The notes under the pieces are model-generated. The model was not told the DNA's origin. It was given only the letters and a program-made list of their open reading frames with translations, and did no database searches. A stretch of DNA of 64,000 nt from Spirosoma sp. (GTDB lineage: Bacteria; Bacteroidota; Bacteroidia; Cytophagales; Spirosomataceae), in contig NZ_JAPLET010000029.1 in assembly GCF_026391055.1 (NCBI RefSeq), positions 1 to 64,000 of the forward strand, given 5' to 3'. A program made the translations under genes and the position numbers. Shown one piece after another: positions 27,463 through 34,456 of the stretch (position 1 is its first letter; each line of letters opens with the position of its first letter).

Positions 27463-29280
27463 TCAAAGTATTGGTATAAATCCATAACGGCCTTGATTTC
27501 TTAGCTTGCTAAACTTTATATGATTAATTACTGATTCAACATCAGAAGGGGGCTCCTCATTTTCAATTATTATTGATTGTTTCAGAGGAGATATAGATGC
27601 GGCATATCTATAGAAATCCATAGCTAAATCAAAGGATATTACTTCCTCATTTGCTTTAGTTTCTTTATAAGTGAGTAAAGGAGAATCAAGGATAGGAACG
27701 CCTATTGAGTAGTTTTTCGTTGTCAACATTTCATTAAAAGCATAAATGAAAATTGAATAAATTATTGCTCGTGAACCTTTTCCTGAAAGTCTTCTATCTT
27801 GGCCAGATATAACAAAATCCAGTTTGGATTCACTAAAGCCAACAGACGTGCCTTTAGGGTATTTACATTCTAAAAGTATATCTCTCATTTTTTCACATAA
27901 CGTTGTAAGTAAAGCGGTTGTGATAGTAATATCCTTACTGCCTACCTTGTTGATTTGTTCTTTAAAGGACAATTCGTCTTTTAGCTTAAATAAATAGGAT
28001 AATCTTTTGCTTTGAGTCAAAGCTATAATCATATCGTTTTTTTCGTTGTTAATAATATCAATATTTCTTAAAATGTCAGATAATCTTATACTAATGTCAT
28101 TTTCTATAGTATCATTTAGTTCCTTTAATGACTCTTCCAATTTTGAAATTACAATGGAGTATCTGTTTAACTTTTCATCAATTAAATTGCGAGATTTAAT
28201 CGATTCAGCTAAGAGTAGTTGTATTTTATCAATTTCTTTTGTACAAGAATCAATAATAGAAATAATATCATCTTCTTGGCAAATACTATTCAAAGGATTT
28301 TTGCACAAGGAGCAATATGCATCTAAAGTGTGGCTACCTTTTAATAATATACTCGCTTCAATTGTCGCCTCTAGCCGACTAATGTCACTCCTATAATGCT
28401 CATTAAGAACCGAAGAACGATATAAGATCTCCTTTAATTCAGATTTTTCTTTTTGAAATAATTCCAACCTATCGTTAGTTTCTTTTCTTCTATTGTCATT
28501 TGTTCTAAACAAACTCAGAAGATCACTGTATTTTTTCCTTTCATTAATTAATCGTACTTCTAGAGTGTCTAACAAATTATCATCTACATGAACACTTTCT
28601 TGCAGTTCAAGTTGAGTTTGTTTAATTAATTCATCTAGTAATTCAGCTCTTCCCTTACTATAATTTATATCATTTTTATTTTCGTACGCTACCAAATCAC
28701 TATCATCATATCCAGTTAATAATAGTTTAAATGTGCTATCATCCGATGTATGGCTAATTACTTGATTACCTCTGATAACAGATTTATCACTTAAAATTCT
28801 TGTCTCATCTACCAATATATATTTCACTACATCTCGGTAAGATAAACCTCTAACTTCGCCAGTTTTTTTCGTCCTTACGTATTTGTTGTTTAAATTGTTT
28901 ATTCCAAGTAAAAAGGTAGAGATATTATCATCTTTTCTTGTATTATGTTTCCTTTTTAATGTCTCGAACTTACTATTATTAGTAATTTCCTTGAATGAAG
29001 AATCATAAACCTTAAAGTTACCACCTTTAAGGTCACTTTGAAGAGTATAAAGTTTAGAGTTATCTACAAGTAGTTCAAGAAAAATCTTAGTGTAACCCTT
29101 AACCTCTTTAATTTCTTTAGGTATGGCACTTGAGCCTAACATATAATTTATACATTCATAAATATATGTTTTCCCAGTGTCAGAAGGCCCAGTTATTACG
29201 TTAAGCCCTTCTTTAAAGCGTATTTCAGCAGGGGGAAGTTTATCTCCCGATAGGTGCAATAAAGTAATGATATAAGCCAT
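27463..29280 (-). CDS. ABC-3C system ATPase (Rad50/SMC-like)
   Basis: 605 residues. Walker A GPSDTGKT (31-38) at the N-terminus; long coiled coils (about 210-460) interrupted by a zinc-hook-like CSLC motif with a further Cys (CKNPLNSIC) near 320-335; and at the C-terminus an ABC signature variant (LSGKGSRA) and a Walker B (VPILDSPLL). This is the layout of Rad50/RecN-like ABC ATPases in ABC three-component (ABC-3C) systems described by comparative genomics as predicted anti-mobile-element systems. It is the last gene of the operon, 4 nt after the middle-component gene. The ATPase probably senses DNA or DNA ends and licenses the effector. Confidence 0.85.
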   Translation of the reverse strand: MAYIITLLHLSGDKLPPAEIRFKEGLNVITGPSDTGKTYIYECINYMLGSSAIPKEIKEVKGYTKIFLELLVDNSKLYTLQSDLKGGNFKVYDSSFKEITNNSKFETLKRKHNTRKDDNISTFLLGINNLNNKYVRTKKTGEVRGLSYRDVVKYILVDETRILSDKSVIRGNQVISHTSDDSTFKLLLTGYDDSDLVAYENKNDINYSKGRAELLDELIKQTQLELQESVHVDDNLLDTLEVRLINERKKYSDLLSLFRTNDNRRKETNDRLELFQKEKSELKEILYRSSVLNEHYRSDISRLEATIEASILLKGSHTLDAYCSLCKNPLNSICQEDDIISIIDSCTKEIDKIQLLLAESIKSRNLIDEKLNRYSIVISKLEESLKELNDTIENDISIRLSDILRNIDIINNEKNDMIIALTQSKRLSYLFKLKDELSFKEQINKVGSKDITITTALLTTLCEKMRDILLECKYPKGTSVGFSESKLDFVISGQDRRLSGKGSRAIIYSIFIYAFNEMLTTKNYSIGVPILDSPLLTYKETKANEEVISFDLAMDFYRYAASISPLKQSIIIENEEPPSDVESVINHIKFSKLRNQGRYGFIPIL

Positions 29281-29284
29281 TGTC

Positions 29285-29764
29285 TTAGTTTACTGCCTTA
29301 AAGTTTATGTCATCTCCAAAAGGAGATATGTTCTCACGAATGTAATTCTTCAACAGCTCAGGAGTCATTTCCGAGAAATGGTTTATTACCCACTGAGACC
29401 TTTCACTTAAAGCTTCAAAATAGGTCGAAGTCATAGATTCTAGAAAGGGAGTTGCCTCTTCACTTGCCTTGTATTCAATTCCATTTGTAGAATAAACTAT
29501 ATTTATCAGTCCTTTTTGTATAAAAAAATTTAATCCATCTTCAATAATAGCCCTTCTTATTAATATTTCTCCTGTGCGATTTGGAGTCGGGGGATGTAAG
29601 CTTTTTATTCCATTTTTTACATCTCCCGAATGTACAGTCAAATAATCAAGATAAATTAAAGTTTGAACATCGTGTGATTGAGGAAACGATGAATTTAACA
29701 GACATAGAAGTCTTAATCCCGTCTCAATGCTATTATTAAATGGTGATGTATTTTTATTCATCAT
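29285..29764 (-). CDS. ABC-3C system middle component
   Basis: 159 residues. The sequence FNNSIETGLRLLCLLN, the YLDYLTVHSGDV segment and the LHPPTPNRTGEILIRR segment match the middle component of ABC-3C systems, a winged-helix-like adaptor thought to link the ATPase to the effector. Its start overlaps the end of the effector gene by 11 nt and it stops 4 nt before the ATPase gene, so all three are in one transcript. No catalytic residues are expected. Confidence 0.82.
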   Translation of the reverse strand: MMNKNTSPFNNSIETGLRLLCLLNSSFPQSHDVQTLIYLDYLTVHSGDVKNGIKSLHPPTPNRTGEILIRRAIIEDGLNFFIQKGLINIVYSTNGIEYKASEEATPFLESMTSTYFEALSERSQWVINHFSEMTPELLKNYIRENISPFGDDINFKAVN

Positions 29765-30806
29765 TTGTCCAGCTTAACCTACCTTCATTGACTAATTGAT
29801 GACAAATTCCACCCCTATCTTTAACGACACTAACATCACTTAGAGGATTAGAACTTATAACTAAAGATACTGCTTTATTTTCAACTTCTTTTACTTTTTT
29901 AAAAGCGTTTTCATATTCTTCTTCAACCGTATTTATTATTCCATCAAAAATTTCATTTTGAAAGTCTTCAAATGTTCCTATCGGCAGGCTATCTCTGTAA
30001 AAATTTCTTAGTTGTTCTGCATGATGAAAGTTAATTCTAGCTCTTTCAAAATGTTTTCTATGAACGTTACTATGTTTTAAGTCTTCAATATGACTAAATA
30101 CTGTTGGAGAACTTGTACTGTATGCTAATAATAGCTCGTCAACATACCTGTTTTCATAGTCTTGTACACCTGTTGGAATTGAAATTAATTTCTCTCTCTC
30201 AGGTAAACCACCGCCGAATCTTACTAAATGATTGCTGTGACGTTTATGCTCTTCAATAATTAATTTAGTAGGGATTTTATCAAATATTTTAAAGTTGAAA
30301 TCATTAACATACTTTAGAAAGTCTCCTTCAAGTTTCACTTCTTCTTTATCTGTTATGTTGTTTTTGCAATTTTTGTCCCAGTTCGCTATTAGTTCTTCTT
30401 TTAAAAGCTTTGAATTAGATAGTAACGAGGACAAGGTAGTGCCGCATCCTCTTGGCGCTATAAAGTAATATTTTCTTGGTGCCGTATAATCTCCCCGATG
30501 TGTATAGTATAGAATTTTTCCGAATTCCTGCCAAACTTTAGATGGCATTAACACTGAGTCATAATGCTTACATTGATAGCAGTCCCAAAGGCAGTTTACA
30601 TCTCCTTTTTTTCCAACGTAAGCTACAACATCTCTACCCTTGTCACCTGCTCCAGCTAATCTCTCCGTTTCAGTATATTCAGTTTTTGTATCAAGCCATT
30701 CCTCTATAAATGTTTCCCAATCTTCTGCCGAAAAAATTTCAATTGCTTTCACAGGAGGTATTCTTTTCCCATAATTTACTTGGCTTGATGATATATATTT
30801 TTCCAT
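29754..30806 (-). CDS. ABC-3C system effector with restriction-endonuclease-like N-terminus
   Basis: 350 residues. The N-terminal 90 residues form a Mrr/REase-like nuclease domain: GDKGRDVVAYV (catalytic Asp59) followed by CYQCKHY (Gln78 and Lys80 in the position of the (D/E/Q)xK motif). The remaining part is helical and corresponds to the ABC-3C effector C-terminal domain that binds the partner proteins. The predicted role is to cut DNA when the ATPase detects invading DNA. It is the first gene of the AT-rich three-gene operon; the promoter should lie in 30807-30960. Confidence 0.8.
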   Translation of the reverse strand: MEKYISSSQVNYGKRIPPVKAIEIFSAEDWETFIEEWLDTKTEYTETERLAGAGDKGRDVVAYVGKKGDVNCLWDCYQCKHYDSVLMPSKVWQEFGKILYYTHRGDYTAPRKYYFIAPRGCGTTLSSLLSNSKLLKEELIANWDKNCKNNITDKEEVKLEGDFLKYVNDFNFKIFDKIPTKLIIEEHKRHSNHLVRFGGGLPEREKLISIPTGVQDYENRYVDELLLAYSTSSPTVFSHIEDLKHSNVHRKHFERARINFHHAEQLRNFYRDSLPIGTFEDFQNEIFDGIINTVEEEYENAFKKVKEVENKAVSLVISSNPLSDVSVVKDRGGICHQLVNEGRLSWTNDE

Positions 30807-31029
30807 CGATAAATTTATGAATGTGTAGACTAATTTAAAATTTTAGTTATAAGTTATGATTTTAGCTTTTGCTATTGAGTGCAATACAAATGTATTAACT
30901 TCTTTAATTAACATACTGCGCTTCTTTAAGTGTTTAAAATATAATTTATGATTATCATAATTGTGTATAGAGTAGATTTATTATTAGTCACTAGAAAAGT
31001 TACTACAAAAACAAATACAAAAATGTACA
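30807..31029. promoter_or_regulatory. AT-rich region upstream of the ABC-3C operon
   Basis: This 223-bp stretch must contain the leftward ABC-3C promoter. It includes the near-palindrome AATACAAATGTATT near 30890 and is followed by the terminator at 31030. The 61-residue minus frame that crosses it runs through that terminator and is not considered a gene. Confidence 0.45.
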
Positions 31030-31063
31030 AAAAAGCCCCAAATCGTAAGATTTGAGGCTTTTT
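31030..31063. terminator. Bidirectional-type terminator at the right end of the element
   Basis: An A5-GCC(c)CAAATC / GATTTG(a)GGC-T5 stem with a 4-nt loop. It is directly followed by the second copy of the 13-bp candidate attachment core, mirroring the arrangement at the left end. Confidence 0.75.
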
Positions 31064-31076
31064 GCTCCCGAAGCTG
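31064..31076. other. Candidate right attachment core (13-bp direct repeat)
   Basis: Second copy of GCTCCCGAAGCTG (first at 19399). Here it is also part of a short hairpin (GCTCCC...GGGAGC). It marks the change from the AT-rich element to the prophage with higher GC. Confidence 0.45.
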
Positions 31077-31084
31077 GGGAGCCT

Positions 31085-31171
31085 GATTTTGCGTATCGAA
31101 TTGATAATCAAGCCTTGTTACAGTCATTTATTTCCATGTAGCGGAAATCTGTAGCGAAACTACGCAAAATC
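31085..31171. repeat. 11-bp inverted repeat at the prophage/element boundary
   Basis: GATTTTGCGTA (31085-31095) and its exact complement (31161-31171) flank 65 bp that contain the short direct repeat GTAGCGnAAA. The position, between the candidate attachment core and the phage repressor gene, suggests recombinase-binding or end sequences of one of the two elements. It could also be chance. Confidence 0.4.
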
Positions 31172-31216
31172 CCGGTTTTTACTACCACGGACGCGGCTCA
31201 TGACCGCATCTGCCTA

Positions 31217-31798
31217 TTAGCGCTTAGGGCTGTGACGCATTGGGTTTGGCCATGTACGAGTAAGCGGCCGAAGGTCGTCCATTGGTAATTTAATCATTGA
31301 ACGTTTCTCTGCTGGTACACAATCAAACACAAGGGGTAACTGCCATCCCTGGGTGGTATCGCTAATAGACTCAGTTTTTACCGACTCTATATCTTTCCCT
31401 AACTGGCTGCTGACAACCGTACGCAGGATTGATACGGTTTCTTCTAAGCGGGCAATTTCTTTCCTTAATCCGGCATTCTCGGCGGCTAGGACTTGATTCG
31501 ATATCGAAGGCTGTAGGCTTTCCTTTTCCTCGCCAACATCAGTATAGTCATTAAAAGCCTCCTCCGCTTCTCCAGCGGTCGCCATCGCTTTGCCTTGCGT
31601 GACGCCAACCCGTAAATCGTAATCGGCATAAACGGCAACCATCTTTTTAATGAAGTCGAAACCGGGGGCATTTCTCCCCGATGCCACCTGGCGAACAGTC
31701 TGCCGGTTCATGCCTGTTCGTTTAGCTACCGTTTCCGGCCCTCCTTTCCGGCTGATGAAATCCATGGTGTATGGATCACCTTTTGATTTTTCCTCCAT
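31217..31798 (-). CDS. Prophage repressor with helix-turn-helix and coiled coil
   Basis: 193 residues from the ATG at 31798, preferred over an upstream TTG in frame at 31822. The N-terminal HTH (about 12-60; GGPETVAKRTGMNRQTVRQV then SGRNAPGF) is followed by a linker, a coiled coil (about 110-140; AENAGLRKEIARLEE), and a C-terminal part without protease motifs. It lies at the left end of the prophage and is divergent from the early operon. The intergenic region carries AATCATTTGATT operators and a leftward promoter, so it is the likely immunity repressor. With no peptidase domain, induction may depend on the antirepressor at 61253. Confidence 0.8.
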   Translation of the reverse strand: MEEKSKGDPYTMDFISRKGGPETVAKRTGMNRQTVRQVASGRNAPGFDFIKKMVAVYADYDLRVGVTQGKAMATAGEAEEAFNDYTDVGEEKESLQPSISNQVLAAENAGLRKEIARLEETVSILRTVVSSQLGKDIESVKTESISDTTQGWQLPLVFDCVPAEKRSMIKLPMDDLRPLTRTWPNPMRHSPKR

Positions 31799-31826
31799 TT
31801 TGTATAAGAATTGATTGATCAATTGA

Positions 31827-31924
31827 TTGCCATTTTAAATCATTTGATTACATTTGCTTATTCCTATCGGAATCATAATGAAATCAAACCGTTACAAATG
31901 TAATCAAACCGATGAGCGATACAA
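31827..31924. promoter_or_regulatory. Divergent early/repressor promoters with operator
   Basis: Rightward promoter: -33 TTG (31827-31829), 19-nt spacer, -7 TACATTTG (31849-31856). Operator AATCATTTGATT (31838-31849) fills the spacer. Leftward promoter for the repressor: TTG as CAA at 31922-31924, 19-nt spacer, -7 as CAAATGTA at 31895-31902. Both match the Bacteroidota consensus TTG-N19-TAnnTTTG. More TGATT half-sites lie at 31811-31828. Confidence 0.75.
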
Positions 31925-32211
31925 GGAAAATATTCACAAATGCCGATCGGGTTTTGTTGCACGGCATTTTAAAAGGAACAGCGGAAAAAACGAAGGGTGT
32001 AAAGGTAAGCTGTTGGATGCGCAAAGTGCAGGCTATTTTGGCTACAAACAAGGTTGAAATGACAAAGGAGTCAATCAATCAGGCCATCTTTTGGAAGGCT
32101 AACAACCAGGATGTTTGGAATGCTGTCTATGAACTAGTCGAGAAAGAGCGGCCCGGTTTATTCGATGAAATACAACAAGGTGAGGGCAGTTTAGTGGAAA
32201 GCGTTGCGTAG
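31912..32211 (+). CDS. First early prophage protein, possible Cro-like regulator
   Basis: 99 residues, no recognised family. It is helical and basic in the first half (VSCWMRKVQAILATNKVEMTKESINQAIFWKANNQDVW) and could be a DNA-binding protein. Its position, first gene after the rightward promoter and divergent from the repressor, is where Cro- or activator-type genes occur. The leftward repressor promoter overlaps its start codon region, so transcription of the two genes is probably mutually exclusive. Confidence 0.55.
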   Translation: MSDTRKIFTNADRVLLHGILKGTAEKTKGVKVSCWMRKVQAILATNKVEMTKESINQAIFWKANNQDVWNAVYELVEKERPGLFDEIQQGEGSLVESVA

Positions 32212-32259
32212 TGGCTTCTTTTGATTGCAAAAAGTTGAAAAAAAATTTTGACTTTTTTT

Positions 32260-32311
32260 AATCAAATGATTGCAAAAGGTTTTTCCATTTGAAATCATTT
32301 GATTACATTTG
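32260..32311 (+). promoter_or_regulatory. Second repressor-controlled early promoter
   Basis: An operator in reverse orientation (AATCAAATGATT, 32260-32271) is followed by a T-rich -33 (32280-32284), a 19-nt spacer holding AATCATTTGATT (32293-32304), and -7 TACATTTG (32304-32311). A 27-bp block here matches the block at 31830-31856 at 26 positions. A CCCGG/CCGGG hairpin follows at 32328-32351 in the leader. Confidence 0.75.
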
Positions 32312-32382
32312 ATAAATCAAAAAGAAACCCGGCTGCTACCAACAGACCGGGCCACTCTGAAAAAAACTAACGACGCAAAATT

Positions 32383-32703
32383 ATGCAAACTCTCACAGCT
32401 CCCCAAACCCTGACGATCGCTGATTTAGACAACGAATGGGATTTCAGCCCACTTGATGAAGCAATTGAGGAAGCCCGCCCCAATAAGTGCAGAACAGTTG
32501 AGTTCATTGACGACAATCACAAACGTGGCTACCGGGCACTGGAATACAAAGTTGAGGTTGTTGCCGGAATCGAATACGATGAGGAGGGATGGGCCTCAAA
32601 ATACGAAAAGTACCTGGTTTCGATTCGTATAACACCAACGATGCCCCTGCACACAATCGTCCATGAATTGGTCGGAGAAATAAACGCCTTAATCGAATCT
32701 TAA
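32383..32703 (+). CDS. Hypothetical early prophage protein (106 residues)
   Basis: No family recognised. The protein is acidic, with an alternating alpha/beta pattern (YRALEYKVEVVAGIEYDEEGWASKYEKYLVSIRIT) and no membrane segment. It is the first gene after the second repressor-controlled promoter, so it is expected to be an immediate-early product. A TGGCCCGG/CCGGGCCA hairpin lies just downstream (about 32714-32736). Confidence 0.6.
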   Translation: MQTLTAPQTLTIADLDNEWDFSPLDEAIEEARPNKCRTVEFIDDNHKRGYRALEYKVEVVAGIEYDEEGWASKYEKYLVSIRITPTMPLHTIVHELVGEINALIES

Positions 32704-32751
32704 ATTTTAACCTGGCCCGGCTTACCACCGGGCCACTTACTCTTTACGACT

Positions 32752-32982
32752 ATGCATATTATTGGCAATGCCTTTCTAGTGGTGGTGGTTTTCCTCTACT
32801 TTCTTCTTTTCGCTAATGCAACCCGGCGTTTACCACGTCCGTGGACGTTGCTAGCGGCCTGGTGGCGTCGTGGCGGCAAAAAAGACGTACTGTCTGTACT
32901 CATTCTTATCATCGGCCTGATTGCTCTAATCCAGTTGTTGTGGTTTCTGGATGCATCCGGCTTAAATCATGTAAGCCGATGA
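32752..32982 (+). CDS. Small membrane protein of the early prophage operon
   Basis: 76 residues with two hydrophobic segments (about 6-22 and 47-66) joined by a basic Arg/Lys/Trp-rich loop (RRLPRPWTLLAAWWRRGGKK). Probably an inner-membrane hairpin protein. The stop overlaps the next start (ATGA). Function unknown; early membrane proteins of prophages are sometimes superinfection-exclusion factors, but nothing here proves that. Confidence 0.55.
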   Translation: MHIIGNAFLVVVVFLYFLLFANATRRLPRPWTLLAAWWRRGGKKDVLSVLILIIGLIALIQLLWFLDASGLNHVSR

Positions 32983-33257
32983 GCCTTAATCAACAGGTTT
33001 TTGCAATTCACCTCATGCGCCTGTTCGGTAAAAATGCGGTCGTTTCGGACGTCGTATATACTGAAGCGGACATACAGTTTAGCTTGCCGGTTGATGCCGT
33101 TCAGGACTTCCCCCACGGCGTCAACGTGACCATTTACGGGATCGAGAAGGGGCGGTTGATCTGCTCCATTAATGAAATCAGCTTGGAGGGTCAACTTGCC
33201 TTTGTCAATGCGTTGGCAAAAGCAGCTAAAAAACGGGATCCGCAACATGCAAGCTAA
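32979..33257 (+). CDS. Hypothetical early prophage protein (92 residues)
   Basis: No family recognised. Start chosen at the ATG overlapping the previous stop by 4 nt; a longer in-frame version from 32841 would overlap the membrane-protein gene and is less likely. It has an alpha/beta pattern (MSLNQQVFAIHLMRLFGKN, then DVVYTEADIQFSLP, then GVNVTIYGIEKGRLIC). The basic C-terminus is coded together with the start of the next gene (11-nt overlap). Confidence 0.55.
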   Translation: MSLNQQVFAIHLMRLFGKNAVVSDVVYTEADIQFSLPVDAVQDFPHGVNVTIYGIEKGRLICSINEISLEGQLAFVNALAKAAKKRDPQHAS

Positions 33258-33390
33258 AAAGCCCAATGATGGTCCTGTTTATGATGCGATTGATTTGACG
33301 ATAGCGGCATCATTCATCTTACTTATCCTTTACGCTGTCGGTTATCACCTGTCACACTACCAACAGGTTTACGGGCATTTACCGTACTAA
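33247..33390 (+). CDS. 47-residue single-pass membrane protein
   Basis: Start chosen at the internal ATG at 33247 because the upstream in-frame part is antiphase to the preceding gene. One hydrophobic helix (about 17-35; AIDLTIAASFILLILYAVGY) is preceded by a short charged head. It overlaps the previous gene by 11 nt and ends 1 nt before the replication initiator gene, so it is a tightly packed member of the early operon. Function unknown. Confidence 0.5.
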   Translation: MQAKKPNDGPVYDAIDLTIAASFILLILYAVGYHLSHYQQVYGHLPY

Positions 33391-33391
33391 T

Positions 33392-34456
33392 ATGCAATAC
33401 ACGACGATTATGCACCTGGCGAGAAAGAAGCTCGGTCTATCCTGCAACGAGTATTGTGTTGCGGATATGATTGACCTACTGGCAACGCCCACGTCACCCA
33501 TACCGGGTTGGTGCCATGCGTCACGCGGTTGGATGGCGGATGAAATGGATCTGTCACGGCAATCCATTATTACGATTGTTCAAAAATTAGTGGTCAAAGG
33601 GGTGGTTCTGGAGAATGAATGGCATTACCTCCAGACCACACCTGTTTGGAAAGAGGCATTGGCTGACGCGCATAAAGCCTTAGAAGATGGGGTAAAAGAG
33701 GGTGTAAAGAAACTTGACACCCTGTCAAGAAAGTTGACACCTGACAACGGGTGTAAAGAAAGTTTACAGGATGTAAATAATCTTGACAGTGGCTGTAAAG
33801 AAAGTTTACAGGAGGGGTGTAAAGAAAGTTTACAGGAGGGTGTAAAGAATCTTGACACATATAATAAGAGTGATAATAAGACTCTTGATAATAAGATTTA
33901 TAACACCACCTCCGCCGAAAACGCGGGCGAAGCAGTTGACAATCTTTCTGAAAACCTAGACGCTACCGGAACGCCTCCTAACCCCCCTGTTCCGTCCGCC
34001 CCCCTTTCCTCCAAAAAAATCTATGGTGATGGAGTGCTGCAACAACAGGTCCGGGATTATGCCCGCTCGAATCTGAATCAATATCCTGTGGATATGTACA
34101 CAGAATTCCTTTCACATTGGACAACACCTGTCCAAAACAGCGAAAAGCCTGCCGATATCGGAAAGGAGCTATGGCGAACGAAAACCGTCTTTACCCTTGC
34201 CAAAAAGTTAGAAAACTGGTATCCCGGCTATCAACGTGACAAGCAAAATCAGCAACGCAATGAATCAAGTAGCAATAATCGATCAGTCAACGGCGCTGGC
34301 GCTGGCAACCGAACTAGCGGAACGAAAACTGGCGGTGGCAAACCGGCTAAACGAACTGCAACTATCAAGCCCGGTATGTTCGGTAGTCTTGGCCAGAGTC
34401 GCCGGGACACCAGTGACGAAAGCGGACGAACAACAATTAGAATTGATGTGGACTGA
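33392..34456 (+). CDS. Phage replication initiator with winged helix and internal origin
   Basis: 354 residues. The N-terminal part (about 1-90) is a winged-helix-type DNA-binding domain (LSCNEYCVADMIDLL, GWMADEMDLSRQSIITIVQKLVVKGVV) as in phage replication proteins. The centre (about 104-156) consists of repeats (GVKKLDT, GCKESLQ, GVKNLDT) that are a by-product of seven DNA iterons. About 205-285 is a second helical domain (DYARSNLNQYPVDMYTEFLSHW). The C-terminal 70 residues are low complexity and overlap the next gene. The layout resembles lambda O: DNA binding, embedded origin, partner-binding C-terminus. Confidence 0.72.
   Translation: MQYTTIMHLARKKLGLSCNEYCVADMIDLLATPTSPIPGWCHASRGWMADEMDLSRQSIITIVQKLVVKGVVLENEWHYLQTTPVWKEALADAHKALEDGVKEGVKKLDTLSRKLTPDNGCKESLQDVNNLDSGCKESLQEGCKESLQEGVKNLDTYNKSDNKTLDNKIYNTTSAENAGEAVDNLSENLDATGTPPNPPVPSAPLSSKKIYGDGVLQQQVRDYARSNLNQYPVDMYTEFLSHWTTPVQNSEKPADIGKELWRTKTVFTLAKKLENWYPGYQRDKQNQQRNESSSNNRSVNGAGAGNRTSGTKTGGGKPAKRTATIKPGMFGSLGQSRRDTSDESGRTTIRIDVD
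33703..33905. other. Candidate prophage origin: seven palindromic iterons plus AT-rich stretch
   Basis: Seven 17-bp quasi-palindromes of form TGTAAAGAAAGTTTACA start at 33703, 33723, 33752, 33772, 33794, 33818 and 33841. Spacing is 20-29 bp. They are followed by an AT-rich run with repeated GATAATAAG (about 33858-33903). All lie inside the initiator coding sequence, as with lambda ori in gene O. Confidence 0.65.

Noticed and set aside
30926..31111. 61-residue minus-strand ORF with a hydrophobic centre
   Set aside because: The frame passes through a strong terminator hairpin and the candidate attachment core, with no ribosome-binding context.
33703..33857. Regularly spaced repeats as a possible mini-CRISPR
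   Set aside because: Units are only 17 bp, gaps are 3-12 bp and no cas gene is present; iterons explain them better.
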